Below are positions 34,164-42,904 of a stretch of DNA of 64,000 nucleotides, in pieces. The translations under genes were made by a program, and so were the position numbers. Location: the NCBI GenBank assembly GCA_963765935.1, contig CAVXXX010000001.1, positions 1,178,001-1,242,000 on the forward strand. The letters are read 5' to 3'. Every line of letters begins with the position of its first letter. Position 1 is the first letter of the stretch. The notes under the pieces are model-generated. The model was not told the DNA's origin and did no database searches. It worked only from the letters and a program-made list of their open reading frames with translations. The stretch comes from JAMXLG01 sp963765935 (GTDB lineage: Bacteria; Vulcanimicrobiota; Vulcanimicrobiia; Vulcanimicrobiales; Vulcanimicrobiaceae).

Positions 34164-36026
34164 CTACTGGCCTCTTCGCATGCGAAGCATGCGGTAGTCG
34201 CCGCTACGAACTGTGATACCCCGACCGTCAAACCATTCCAACAGCGGAACCGCATACTTGCGTGACGTGCCGAGCAGATCGCGGAATTCCGCCATCGTCA
34301 TACGGCCGTTGCGGTCGATAAACGATTCGACGTTGCCGTGGATCTGCTCGATCTGCGACCCCCGATAGAGCGCTTCCCCAACGCGCACCAGCACGCCGCG
34401 CACAAGCAGCGTTTCGAGTGCTTTCGCAAGACCCGCCGGCACTGCCGTTTTCGTCGCCGCAGCAACGATGTCGAAGTCAGCCGGGACGAAGGGCGCGTCG
34501 GGATCAACCGGAACCGCCGAGTCGAAGAACGCGCGCTGTTCGTTGGTGAGTTTCGGCAAGTGTCCGGTCGTAGCGTAATAGCCGCCGCGATGCGAGACGC
34601 GGCCTTCCTCGACGAACGCGGCCAGCAGGCGAATCATACGCTTTTCATCGATCTGTAGTGCTCGCGAAAGCGTAAGCGACGTAACCCCCATCGCCCACGG
34701 TTCGCGTTCGTGCGCGCCCGCAAGAACCGCGACGATTGCATCAAGAAGTTCCTGCGCCGCGCCGGCACCGAGATATGCATCGGGACGCGATAGTTTGAAC
34801 GCTTCTCCGTTTTCAAGCAGCGTCGCGAGCGCGCGCTCCACGACATCCTCGCGTAAGTTTGTTGCAAAGGCGATCTCGCGCACTTCTGCGGGATCGCTTC
34901 CACGTTCGCGAAGCGCCTCCAGCACAACGTGCTGCGATACGTCGCGCACGTCGGAAGGCGGCGAGGCCGCATCGAGGCCAATGATCTCTCCGCCGCCGAG
35001 CAGCGTCTTTGGTGATACGCGCCGCAACACGAATCGTACGCCCGGAAACGCAAGCGCAGGCGCTTTTAAAAACAGTTCGCCGCGAACGGTTTCCGCGCGT
35101 TCCGGTGCGGCCGGCAGCACGAGCGTACCGAGGATTTCCGCTGAGCCGATGTGCGCGCGCACCGGCGTTCGCCTTTTCATCAATCCCAGTGCTTCATCGA
35201 GCGGCCGGAATGCGACGTTGAACCTCGTACGGGATTGGAATTGCGGATCGGAGACCACCTCTCCTCGCGCGATCTCACGCGTTTCAATCCCCGGAACATT
35301 AATCGCGACGCGCGTTCCACCAAAGACGATGTCGCGCGCCTCACCGAAGACGTGAATGCTCCGAACACGCACCGGTGCGCTGCGCGGCTCGAGCGCGAGC
35401 GTATCGCCCGTAGCGATCCGTCCTTGCATCAACGTTCCGGTGACGATGGTCCCACGGCCGGGCAACGAAAACACGCGATCCACCGGCATATACGCCGGCG
35501 CATCGACGTCGCGCGGTTCGAGCGACGCGAGCTCAAATTCCAAGCCGAGTTTCAAGACGTCGAGATTCGCGCCCGTGATGGTGGAAACCGCAAAGACCGG
35601 CGCATCTTCCGCGATCGTTCCTTCCAGTTTCGCGTGCACCTGACGACATGCTTCGCCTTGATGCTCGGGCGGAATCAAATCGATCTTGGTCAGCGCTACC
35701 ACGACGCGCCGGACGTTGAGATATTGCAGAATCTGCATGTGCTCGATCGTTTGCGGCATCACGCCTTCGTTGGCCGCGATCACGAGCAGTAAGAGCTCCA
35801 TGCCCGCTGCGCCGGCGAGCATATTATGCAAGAATCGCGCGTGCCCTGGAACGTCGATAATGCCGGCTTCGCTGCCGTCATCGAATCGCAGGCGCGCAAA
35901 GCCGAGATCGAGCGTCATCCCGCGCACTTGCTCTTCGATCCAACGATCCGGATTCGTTCCCGTCAGCGCTGTAACGAGTGAGGATTTGCCATGATCGACG
36001 TGCCCGGCCGTACCGATGATGTGCAT
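34164..36026 (-). CDS. selB: Selenocysteine-specific elongation factor SelB
   Basis: A 620-residue GTPase: G1 'GHVDHGKSS' (residues 7-15), the SelB-type switch 'RGMTLDLGFA', G3 'DVPGHARFL', G4 'TKID', EF-Tu-like domains 2 and 3, and C-terminal winged helices ('NGRMTMAEFRDLLGTSRKYAVPLLEWFD', the SECIS-binding wH4-like end). It delivers Sec-tRNA to UGA codons followed by a SECIS hairpin. Its ATG shares one base with the selA stop (TGATG), so the two are translationally coupled. Length is normal, and all GTPase motifs are intact, so Sec insertion should be functional. Confidence 0.97.
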   Translation of the reverse strand: MHIIGTAGHVDHGKSSLVTALTGTNPDRWIEEQVRGMTLDLGFARLRFDDGSEAGIIDVPGHARFLHNMLAGAAGMELLLLVIAANEGVMPQTIEHMQILQYLNVRRVVVALTKIDLIPPEHQGEACRQVHAKLEGTIAEDAPVFAVSTITGANLDVLKLGLEFELASLEPRDVDAPAYMPVDRVFSLPGRGTIVTGTLMQGRIATGDTLALEPRSAPVRVRSIHVFGEARDIVFGGTRVAINVPGIETREIARGEVVSDPQFQSRTRFNVAFRPLDEALGLMKRRTPVRAHIGSAEILGTLVLPAAPERAETVRGELFLKAPALAFPGVRFVLRRVSPKTLLGGGEIIGLDAASPPSDVRDVSQHVVLEALRERGSDPAEVREIAFATNLREDVVERALATLLENGEAFKLSRPDAYLGAGAAQELLDAIVAVLAGAHEREPWAMGVTSLTLSRALQIDEKRMIRLLAAFVEEGRVSHRGGYYATTGHLPKLTNEQRAFFDSAVPVDPDAPFVPADFDIVAAATKTAVPAGLAKALETLLVRGVLVRVGEALYRGSQIEQIHGNVESFIDRNGRMTMAEFRDLLGTSRKYAVPLLEWFDGRGITVRSGDYRMLRMRRGQ

Positions 36027-37363
36027 CAGGATAGTAAATCGATGAATGCCGTGATGATTTCGCGGTCTTGATCGGGGAGAATCGTTCGCATATCGAGCAG
36101 CACGCGGCCGTCCGCGATCCGCGCGACGATCGGGGTTCGCCGCGCGCGAAGGCGTTGCGCGAGTTCGTCCGCATGCGGCGTCTCAATTGCAACCGCAATG
36201 GACGCAATGCGCGCGTGCGGAAGCGATCCGCCGCCGGTAAAACCATCGCTTTCCACCACCCGCGCGTTTACGATCGTCGAAGCGATCCGTTCGGCCCGCC
36301 CTCGCAACTCCTCGAGCGGCACCGCAAGCATCCGAAGCAACGGAATCGAGGCGCGCGTTTGCGGCGTGCGGTACAGGCGTAGCGTTTGCGCGAGCAATGC
36401 GAGCGTGACTTTATCGACGCGTAACGCCCGAATCAACGGATTGCTGCGCACGCGAGCAATTGCAGAGCGCTCGCCGGCGATAATTCCCGCCTGCGGCCCG
36501 CCGAGCAGTTTGTCACCGGAAAATGCAACGAGCGATAACCCGTCGGCAATCGCTTCTTGGACAGTGCGTTCGTGCGGCAATCCGTATTCGGAGAGATCGA
36601 CGAGCGCGCCGGTTCCGAGATCTTCAACGCTCGCAATGCCCGCGCGTTTTCCGAGCGCGGCGAGTTCGGCACCGCCGACGTCGGCAATAAACCCGTCCAT
36701 CGAAAAGTTCGAGCGATGCGAGCGAAACAGCAGCGCGGTACGCGGCGTTAGCGCGCGTTCGTAGTCGGCGAGATACAGCTTGTTCGTCGCACCGGCTTCT
36801 ACGAGATGCGCACCGCTGCGGGCAAGAACGTCCGGAAGCCGAAAGCCACCGCCGACTTCAATGAGTTGATTGCGCGCGATAACGACCTCGGCACCACGCG
36901 CGAACGTGTCGAGAATCAACAGAATCGCTGCAGCGCAGTTGTTGACGACAACGGCATCTTGCGCACCCGTAAGTTCGCAGAGGATTGCGGTCGCGCGGTC
37001 GTACCGAGACCCGCGCTCGCCCGCCGCCACATCGTACTCCAGATTGGAGTATCCGCGGCTGACGCTCCACGCGTGGGTGAACGCGGATTCGGCAAGCGGG
37101 GCACGGCCGAGATTCGTATGCAGCAGCGTTCCCGTCGCGTTGATGACGCTGCGGAGTTCCATGCTTGCTTTCGTCTCGACACGCTGCACGACGCGCTCGA
37201 TCAAGAGTTCGAGCGAGGTAGCGTCGCGATCCGCGCGCACGCGATCGAGCTCCGCACCGATTGCATCGCGTAAAGCAGCGCGCCCCACGAGTAACTCGTA
37301 GGGCGCGACCGCCGGATGTTCGAGGATGGTATGCACCGCGGGCACGCCGCGGAACACGCTCAC
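36026..37363 (-). CDS. selA: L-seryl-tRNA(Sec) selenium transferase SelA
   Basis: A 445-residue PLP enzyme that turns Ser-tRNA(Sec) into Sec-tRNA(Sec) using selenophosphate. It has the family's 'INATGTLLHTNLGRAPL' segment (75-91), 'GSRYDRATAIL', and the PLP lysine K285 in 'FSGDKLLGGPQAGI'. It lies ten bases behind trxA and overlaps selB by one base. The matching tRNA-Sec gene is at 17290-17383, about 20 kb away in this window; selD is not present here. Confidence 0.97.
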   Translation of the reverse strand: MSVFRGVPAVHTILEHPAVAPYELLVGRAALRDAIGAELDRVRADRDATSLELLIERVVQRVETKASMELRSVINATGTLLHTNLGRAPLAESAFTHAWSVSRGYSNLEYDVAAGERGSRYDRATAILCELTGAQDAVVVNNCAAAILLILDTFARGAEVVIARNQLIEVGGGFRLPDVLARSGAHLVEAGATNKLYLADYERALTPRTALLFRSHRSNFSMDGFIADVGGAELAALGKRAGIASVEDLGTGALVDLSEYGLPHERTVQEAIADGLSLVAFSGDKLLGGPQAGIIAGERSAIARVRSNPLIRALRVDKVTLALLAQTLRLYRTPQTRASIPLLRMLAVPLEELRGRAERIASTIVNARVVESDGFTGGGSLPHARIASIAVAIETPHADELAQRLRARRTPIVARIADGRVLLDMRTILPDQDREIITAFIDLLS

Positions 37364-37373
37364 GAAGCGATGC

Positions 37374-37700
37374 CTAGGCTACGTGCTTAGCGAGCATCGA
37401 CGAGATCACATTCTCCGGAACGTATCCCACGATACGGTCGACGGGCTGGCCGTCTTTGAACAGAATCAGGCACGGAATGCCGGAGACCTGATACTGTCCC
37501 GCAATACTGGGATTCTCGTCGGTATTCAACTTGACGAACTTCGCCTTGCCGGAGTTCGCGGTCGCGACCTTCTCGACGACGGGCGAAAGCATGCGGCACG
37601 GGCCACACCACGGTGCCCAAAAATCGACGAGGACGGGTTGGGACGCGCCCAACACCTCATTCTGAAAGTTACCTTGCGTAACGTCTGGCAATGCGCTCAT
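37374..37700 (-). CDS. trxA: Thioredoxin
   Basis: A 108-residue thioredoxin with the active site WCGPC (Cys32 and Cys35), the 'VDFWAPWCGPCRM' strand-helix, and the cis-Pro in 'VSGIPCLILF', followed by 'GYVPENVI'. The cis-Pro motif carries an extra Cys (IPC rather than the usual IPT), which is uncommon. It reduces disulfides with thioredoxin reductase. The ATG at 37700 is chosen because it fits the family N-terminus; an upstream in-frame start would add nine residues. It begins the trxA-selA-selB-add cluster, 66 bases after gyrA. Confidence 0.94.
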   Translation of the reverse strand: MSALPDVTQGNFQNEVLGASQPVLVDFWAPWCGPCRMLSPVVEKVATANSGKAKFVKLNTDENPSIAGQYQVSGIPCLILFKDGQPVDRIVGYVPENVISSMLAKHVA

Positions 37701-37766
37701 GAGTATGTGAATACTACCTCCGCTCAATCAGACCCTCAGCCGAGGCGACACGGTTGCAAGCCCGTG

Positions 37767-40268
37767 TCACGCCAGCTCGGCCGGCTCACCGATAATGCCG
37801 GTGACTTGCTCGGCTTGTTTGCCGAGGTTGGTTATGGCAATCACTTCGTCGCCTTCGCCGAGCCGCTGCAAGCGCACGCCCTTCGTGGAGCGACCAGCTT
37901 TGCGGATGTCGCTCACCTTCAGGCGAATCACTTGGTTGCCGCTCGTAATCATCAACACTTGGTCTTCGGGCGAGACCATGATCTGATCGACGACCTGGCC
38001 GATATCTTCGCGTTCGCGCGCGAAGGCCTTGACGCCCTTGCCGCCGCGCGAAGTATGACGGTAGTCGTCGATCGGCGTGCGCTTACCGAACGCTTGCGAG
38101 GTTACCAGCAGCACTTCTTTGCGCTCAGGCTCGATGACGTCCATCGCGATGATCGTGTCGCCGCCTTCCAGTGTCATCGCTTTAACGCCGCGCGCATTAC
38201 GGCCCATCGGGCGCACGTGTTTCTCGTTGAAGTGCACCGCCATGCCTTGCGTCGACGCGAGGATGATGTCGCGCGTGCCGTCGGAGAGATCGACCGCGAG
38301 CAGCTCGTCGCCTTCATCGAGATTGATCGCGTTGAGTCCGTTACGACGGACGTTTGCGAAATCGGTGAGCGGCGTCTTCTTGATCACGCCTTGCTTGGTG
38401 ACCATCACCATGAACCGGCCGTCCGCGAATTCGTGGATCGGGAAGACCGCGGTGACGGCTTCGCCCGGCGGTAGCGTGAGCAGATTGACGAGCGCCGTTC
38501 CGCGCGCGGTGCGCGTCGTATCCGGAATCTCGTAGCCGCGCAGACGATACGCGCGCCCCTTGTTCGTGAAGAAGAGCACGTGGTCGTGCGTCTTGGTCAC
38601 GAAGAAGTTCCGCACGACATCTTCGCGTTTCAAGTTCGCGATGCCGGTGACGCCGCGTCCGCCGCGGTTCTGCGTGCGGAACGTGTCGAGCGAAACGCGC
38701 TTGATGTAACCGCCGACCGTGTACGTCACGACGACGTCGACGTTGGGGACGAGTTGCTCCATCGAGATCTCGTCTTCCGCCGGATGCACTTCCGTGCGGC
38801 GCTCATCACCGAAGCGCTTTTTGAGATCGAGCGTTTCGCTCTTGACGATGCCGGCGATACGGATCGGACTCTTCAGGATGTCTTGCAGCTCGGCAATCGT
38901 CTTGATGAGGTCGTTGTACTCGTCTTCGATCTTCTGCCGTTCCAGGCCGACGAGAGTGCGCAGACGCATATCGACGATCGCTTGCGCTTGAATATCCGAG
39001 AGACCGAAGCGCGACGAAAGCTTCGTCTTGGCTTCGTCCGTCGTTTGGCTGCCGCGCACGATCTCGATGACTTCATCGATGTTATCGAGCGCAATGCGGT
39101 AGCCTTCGAGAAGATGCGCGCGCTCTTCGGCCTTGCGCAGTTCGTAACGCGTCCGTCGCGTTACGACGTCTTTGCGATAGGCGATGAAGTGCTCGAGCAG
39201 CTGTTTGAGCGTAAGAACCTGCGGCTCGAGCGCGGCGGAGCCGTCCGGACGCGGTTCGCCCACCGGTACCAGCGCGAGCATGTTGAAACCGAAGCTCGAC
39301 TGTAACGGCGTATGCTTGAAGAGCTGATTGAGGACGACTTTGGGCGTCGCGGTCTTCTGCAGCTCGACGACGACGCGCATGCCCTTACGATTGCTCTCAT
39401 CATGCAGCGCGGAGATGCCTTGAATTCGCTTTTCGGCGTGCGCTTCCGCAATCGACTCGACGATGCGGCCTTTATACACCTGATACGGAATTTCCGTAAT
39501 GATGATCTTGTGCTTGCCGCGTTCTTCAACGATCTCGGCTTTGCCGCGCATCGTGATCGAACCGCGACCGGTCTTATAGGCTTCGCGGATCGCTTCGTGG
39601 CCGAGAATCTCGCCGCCGGTCGGGAAATCGGGACCCTTGACGATATCGCAGAGTTCGTCATCGGTCGCGTTCGGGTTATCGACGAGTAACGCAATCGCGT
39701 CGGAGATTTCGGTCAAATTATGCGGCGGGATGTTCGTCGCCATACCGACCGCGATACCGCTGGAACCGTTGACGAGCAACTGCGGCAGTTTCGCCGGAAG
39801 AACGGTCGGTTCGGTTCCTTGATTATCGAAGTTGGCAATGAACGGAACCGTCTCTTTTTCGATGTCGGTCAGCAGTTCGAGCGAGAGACGCCCCAGACGC
39901 GCTTCCGTATAACGGTAGGCAGCCGGCGGATCGGGATCGATGGACCCGAAGTTGCCGTGCCCATCGACGAGCGGATATCGCAGCGTGAAGTCCTGCGCCA
40001 TGCGCACGAGTGCATCGTAGACGGAGCTGTCACCGTGAGGGTGATAGCTCTTGAGCACTTCGCCGATGATACCGGCGCATTTGCGGTGCTGCTTGGTGGG
40101 GTCCATGCCCATGTCGCGCATCGCGTAGAGGATGCGCCGCTGCACGGGCTTGAGACCATCGCGCACATCAGGAAGTGCGCGGGACGCGATGACGGACATT
40201 GCATAGGAGAGATAGCTCTCCCGCATCTCGTCTTCGACGTTTACATGTTGGATGATATCGTTGTTCAA
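37767..40268 (-). CDS. gyrA: DNA gyrase subunit A
   Basis: An 833-residue type II topoisomerase subunit. The winged-helix holds the DNA-linking Tyr120 ('AAYRYTEARL'), the QRDR reads 'HPHGDSSVYDALVRM' with Ser81 and Asp85 (equivalent to E. coli Ser83 and Asp87, the wild-type states), and the C-terminal beta-pinwheel includes the GyrA box-like 'QNRGGRGV' (in 'TQNRGGRGVTGI'), which favours GyrA over ParC. It cuts and rejoins DNA with GyrB, whose gene is not here. It heads the minus-strand run that continues into trxA-selA-selB. Confidence 0.97.
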   Translation of the reverse strand: MNNDIIQHVNVEDEMRESYLSYAMSVIASRALPDVRDGLKPVQRRILYAMRDMGMDPTKQHRKCAGIIGEVLKSYHPHGDSSVYDALVRMAQDFTLRYPLVDGHGNFGSIDPDPPAAYRYTEARLGRLSLELLTDIEKETVPFIANFDNQGTEPTVLPAKLPQLLVNGSSGIAVGMATNIPPHNLTEISDAIALLVDNPNATDDELCDIVKGPDFPTGGEILGHEAIREAYKTGRGSITMRGKAEIVEERGKHKIIITEIPYQVYKGRIVESIAEAHAEKRIQGISALHDESNRKGMRVVVELQKTATPKVVLNQLFKHTPLQSSFGFNMLALVPVGEPRPDGSAALEPQVLTLKQLLEHFIAYRKDVVTRRTRYELRKAEERAHLLEGYRIALDNIDEVIEIVRGSQTTDEAKTKLSSRFGLSDIQAQAIVDMRLRTLVGLERQKIEDEYNDLIKTIAELQDILKSPIRIAGIVKSETLDLKKRFGDERRTEVHPAEDEISMEQLVPNVDVVVTYTVGGYIKRVSLDTFRTQNRGGRGVTGIANLKREDVVRNFFVTKTHDHVLFFTNKGRAYRLRGYEIPDTTRTARGTALVNLLTLPPGEAVTAVFPIHEFADGRFMVMVTKQGVIKKTPLTDFANVRRNGLNAINLDEGDELLAVDLSDGTRDIILASTQGMAVHFNEKHVRPMGRNARGVKAMTLEGGDTIIAMDVIEPERKEVLLVTSQAFGKRTPIDDYRHTSRGGKGVKAFAREREDIGQVVDQIMVSPEDQVLMITSGNQVIRLKVSDIRKAGRSTKGVRLQRLGEGDEVIAITNLGKQAEQVTGIIGEPAELA

Positions 40269-40292
40269 TTTGCTTCGCTAGACACAAAGAAT

Positions 40293-40313
40293 GAGGGCCC
40301 AGAATCGGCCCTC
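40293..40313 (-). terminator. Likely terminator between the 40337 gene and gyrA
   Basis: Stem GAGGGCC/GGCCCTC with a 7-base loop, followed on the minus strand by ATTCTTTG; on the plus strand it is followed by GCTTTCTTT. It sits 24 bases past the stop of the short minus-strand gene and 25 bases before the gyrA start, so it would separate gyrA from that gene's transcript. Confidence 0.65.
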
Positions 40314-40336
40314 GCTTTCTTTAATATATACGCCCC

Positions 40337-40648
40337 CTAGGGCGCATCTTCCCACACGGGAATACCCTCGTCGTCGACCGCGTCTGTTGAAAAGGCGTCG
40401 TCAAAGGCAATCGCTCCCTGGGGCAGGGCTTCGGGTGGCCCGGGTACTTCTTCTACAACCCGTTCTTCAGCGAAAAAGTTTACCGCTGGGCGCGGAGGCA
40501 GCTGCGCAGGCGGCGACACCGTCGCGGCGGGCGCAGCCGGAATTGCTTCGCCTATGCGCGCCTTGGCCGCTCTTGCCGCATTCTGAATCAGCGCCATATG
40601 GTCGGCAACGGACTGATGGAGTTCCGCTGCGAAATCGCCGCTCGACAT
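40337..40648 (-). CDS. Hypothetical Ala/Pro-rich small protein
   Basis: A 103-residue protein: an N-terminal helical half ('SSGDFAAELHQSVADHMALIQNAARAAKARIGEA') and a disordered Pro/Ala/Glu-rich half ending 'DDEGIPVWEDAP'. The first half has a heptad-like pattern and could form a short coiled coil. No family recognised. The ATG at 40648 overlaps the ATG of the divergent tsaE (shared CATG), so neither gene has a 5' untranslated region of its own. A terminator follows it. Confidence 0.55.
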   Translation of the reverse strand: MSSGDFAAELHQSVADHMALIQNAARAAKARIGEAIPAAPAATVSPPAQLPPRPAVNFFAEERVVEEVPGPPEALPQGAIAFDDAFSTDAVDDEGIPVWEDAP

Positions 40649-41099
40649 GCATGGGAAATTCGCCGCACCAAGCGAGCAGACTTTCGAAACCCAGCAAGCA
40701 TTCGAAAACTTTGCAGGGCAGTTTGCGGCCAAGCTTCTGCCCGGCGACGTAATCGCGCTCTCCGGCGAGCTTGGAGCGGGAAAGACGACATTTGTTCGTG
40801 CCGCCGTCCGCGCATGCCACGGCGAAGATCAAACATCCAGCCCGACATTCACGTTCTGGCACCGCTACCACGGCGATCCGCCGATCGATCATCTCGATCT
40901 CTATCGCATCGAGGATCCGTCCGAGCTGGCCGAACTCGGCCTCGACGAGGCCTTCGATGGAAGCTCGATCGTGTTCATCGAGTGGTGGACGCACGCGCCG
41001 CAACTGTTGCCGCGACACCGCTTCGAGGTGACGATCGAGGGCGTAGGCGAAGGCCCACGGCGCGTAACCATTTACCGGCGGGAGGGAGAGCGCGAATGA
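40647..41099 (+). CDS. tsaE: tRNA t6A biosynthesis ATPase TsaE
   Basis: A 150-residue P-loop protein: 'GELGAGKTT' (residues 40-48), 'SSPTFTFWHRY' (the family's 'SPTF' switch) and 'HLDLYRIEDPSELAELGLDE' which matches the TsaE 'HxDLYRL...EL...G..E' motif. TsaE is the ATPase that drives the TsaB-TsaD complex in making the universal N6-threonylcarbamoyl-adenosine of ANN-decoding tRNAs. It begins a five-gene operon (tsaE-tsaB-rimI-yqeK-rsfS); its stop overlaps the tsaB start by three bases. Confidence 0.95.
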   Translation: MHGKFAAPSEQTFETQQAFENFAGQFAAKLLPGDVIALSGELGAGKTTFVRAAVRACHGEDQTSSPTFTFWHRYHGDPPIDHLDLYRIEDPSELAELGLDEAFDGSSIVFIEWWTHAPQLLPRHRFEVTIEGVGEGPRRVTIYRREGERE

Positions 41100-41767
41100 T
41101 CGTCCTCGGGCTCGACGGCGCACTCGGCGGCTTCTCCTGCGCGATCGCAGTGGACGATACAATTGCCGCCTCCCTGCGCATCGATGGGAACGTTGCGCTC
41201 GAGGGTGGTCTTGAAGCGATTCAAACGGTATTCGAACGCGCCGGCGTCCAGCCCCGAGAGTTGGATCGCATCGCCGTGGGGCTTGGCCCCGGCGGCTTCA
41301 CGGGCTTGCGCGTCACGATCGCCTACGCCAAGTCACTCGCGCAAGCATGGCACGTGCAATTGGCCGGAATCAGCTCGTTCGACGTACTCGAGTTCGGCCG
41401 CGACACGGAGCGAGTGCTCAGCGTCGTGGTCGGCCGTCCCGGTATTATCTCGGCGCGCTATCGAGAAGGCGAGACACAGCGGCGTGGGAGCGGGAGAGCG
41501 AGCGACGTTCTTGCCGCAATTCTTCCGCCGCCTGACGAGTCGGCGCTTGCAGTCGTGGGCGGCGCGAAGGACGTCTTCGCGTATCTCGCCGAAGGCGGAT
41601 TTATCGTGGACCCCTTGGCCCCGCTCGTTACGCCCCACGCCGCTGCCGTTGCGCTTGCGGGCGTTGATGCGCGCCCAGCCTCGAGCATTCACGAAGTGCG
41701 CGCGGATTACGGCGAAGCGCCTGCAGCAAGGGTTCCGGTCTTTCGTCCGAGCGCACGTAAACGATGA
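41096..41767 (+). CDS. tsaB: tRNA t6A biosynthesis protein TsaB
   Basis: A 223-residue actin/ASKHA-fold protein without an intact active site, as in all TsaB. The start 'MIVLGLDGALGGFSCAIAVDD' and the strand 'GLGPGGFTGLRVTIAYAKSLAQA' are the most characteristic parts. TsaB pairs with TsaD (not encoded here) and TsaE to make t6A. ATG at 41096 overlaps the tsaE stop; its own stop is overlapped by the next ATG. The family is slightly shorter here than in E. coli (231 residues), which is normal. Confidence 0.94.
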   Translation: MIVLGLDGALGGFSCAIAVDDTIAASLRIDGNVALEGGLEAIQTVFERAGVQPRELDRIAVGLGPGGFTGLRVTIAYAKSLAQAWHVQLAGISSFDVLEFGRDTERVLSVVVGRPGIISARYREGETQRRGSGRASDVLAAILPPPDESALAVVGGAKDVFAYLAEGGFIVDPLAPLVTPHAAAVALAGVDARPASSIHEVRADYGEAPAARVPVFRPSARKR

Positions 41768-42300
41768 AAGCCGAGCTCAGTCCGTCATCCGCCGGTACCC
41801 CCGAACGCATGGAAATCGTGCCGATGACGGCGAGCGATATTGCGGAAGTACTGCGAATAGAACGCGCGTCGTTTTCAACGACGTGGCCGTCGGATGCGTT
41901 TTTCAACGAACTCACGACGAACAAACTCGCGCATTATTTCACCGGACGTATCGACGGAAAGATCGTCGCATACGGCGGCATCTGGGTAATCTTCGAAGAT
42001 TCGCACGTAACGACGATTGCGGTCGATCCTGCGTTTCGCGGGAAAAAGTACGGCGAAATCATGCTGCTGAAGTTGATCGATGAAGCAATCGCGCGTGGCG
42101 CGGCGTGGATGACGCTGGAAGTGCGCGAGAGCAACGTAGCCGCGCAACAGCTCTATCGCAAGTACGGATTCACGACGGTGACCACGCGCAAGGGATACTA
42201 CAGCGACAATAACGAGAACGCACTGGTCATGTGGGCCGGCAATCTGAAGGGCGATCTCTATCGCGCTCGCCTCTCCGCGTTGCGCGCGCGGTTCGTGTAG
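41764..42300 (+). CDS. rimI: Ribosomal protein S18 N-acetyltransferase RimI
   Basis: A 178-residue GNAT protein. Typical RimI features: 'SDIAEVLRIERASFSTTWPSDAFFNEL', acetyl-CoA loop 'VDPAFRGKKYGEIMLLKLID', and 'LEVRESNVAAQQLYRKYGF'. Its position straight after tsaB (ATGA overlap) is the common context for RimI. An internal ATG at 41809 would give the more typical N-terminus, but the 41764 start is coupled to tsaB and is kept. Confidence 0.9.
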   Translation: MKAELSPSSAGTPERMEIVPMTASDIAEVLRIERASFSTTWPSDAFFNELTTNKLAHYFTGRIDGKIVAYGGIWVIFEDSHVTTIAVDPAFRGKKYGEIMLLKLIDEAIARGAAWMTLEVRESNVAAQQLYRKYGFTTVTTRKGYYSDNNENALVMWAGNLKGDLYRARLSALRARFV

Positions 42301-42301
42301 C

Positions 42302-42307
42302 GGAGAG
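42302..42307 (+). promoter_or_regulatory. Shine-Dalgarno for yqeK (CTG start)
   Basis: GGAGAG, five bases upstream of an in-frame CTG at 42313. No ATG, GTG or TTG is available in this frame between the rimI stop and the conserved YqeK N-terminus, so this site decides the start. Confidence 0.55.
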
Positions 42308-42312
42308 CGCTT

Positions 42313-42904
42313 CTGCATTTTACCGATCTCGCGCGACGCGTTCGCGCTCATCTGGGACAAGGCCACCGCTACGAACACGTCGTCCGCGTTGCGCGCTGCG
42401 CCGATGTGCTCGCGCAAATTCACGGACTCGACAGCAGCAAAGCGCGTCTTGCGGGCATGCTGCACGATCTTGCAAGATTGTACTCCACCAGCCGGCTGAT
42501 CGACGAATGCGAACTGCGCGGCATGCCGATCGATGCCTTCGAGCGCGAGAATCCGATCGTGCTCCACGCGCGCCTCGGTGCTGCGATCGCGCAAGAAGGC
42601 TTCGGCGTGCACGATCCGCAGGTTCTCTCCGCAATCGAAAAGCATACCGATCGCCGCGGCTCAGATGTCGCCGCTCGATTGCGTGCTGTATCTCGCTGAC
42701 GGACTCGAACCGGGCCGCAAGTATGCGGAACGCGACGAGCTATGGCGCTTAGCGTGCTCCGACTTAACCGCCGCAATGCGAGCGACAATCGCGCAATCAT
42801 TGGGGTATTTGGAACGGCAGGGACTTCCGGCCGCACCGCAGACATTAGCAGCCGCCAAGAAGTTCGGCTTGGCAATTGAGGGGGTTTCACCATCGCTGAA
42901 CTGA
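42313..42904 (+). CDS. yqeK: HD-domain hydrolase YqeK (Ap4A hydrolase family), frameshifted, CTG start
   Basis: Residues near the start 'LARRVRAHLGQGHRYEHVVRVA' and 'GMLHDLARLYS' give the HD metal motif of the YqeK family, which cleaves Ap4A symmetrically. A one-base insertion near 42645-42650 changes frame before 'AAQMSPLDCVLYLADGLEPGRKYA', the other conserved half. Removing it gives about 196 residues, the family length. There is no conventional start: a CTG at 42313 preceded by GGAGAG is the best candidate. The next conventional start, GTG at 42406, would delete the first HD His. Neighbours rimI and rsfS are the usual partners of yqeK. Confidence 0.85.
42879..42884 (+). promoter_or_regulatory. 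Shine-Dalgarno for rsfS (ATC start)
   Basis: AGGGGG, seven bases upstream of ATC at 42892. An in-frame TGA at 42876-42878 blocks any earlier start, and no ATG/GTG/TTG occurs in the next 30 codons that would keep the domain. Confidence 0.55.

Noticed and set aside
37747..37768. Hairpin GACACGG/CCGTGTC after gyrA as a terminator
   Set aside because: No T-run follows on the minus strand and the right arm overlaps the gyrA stop. gyrA and trxA may well be co-transcribed.
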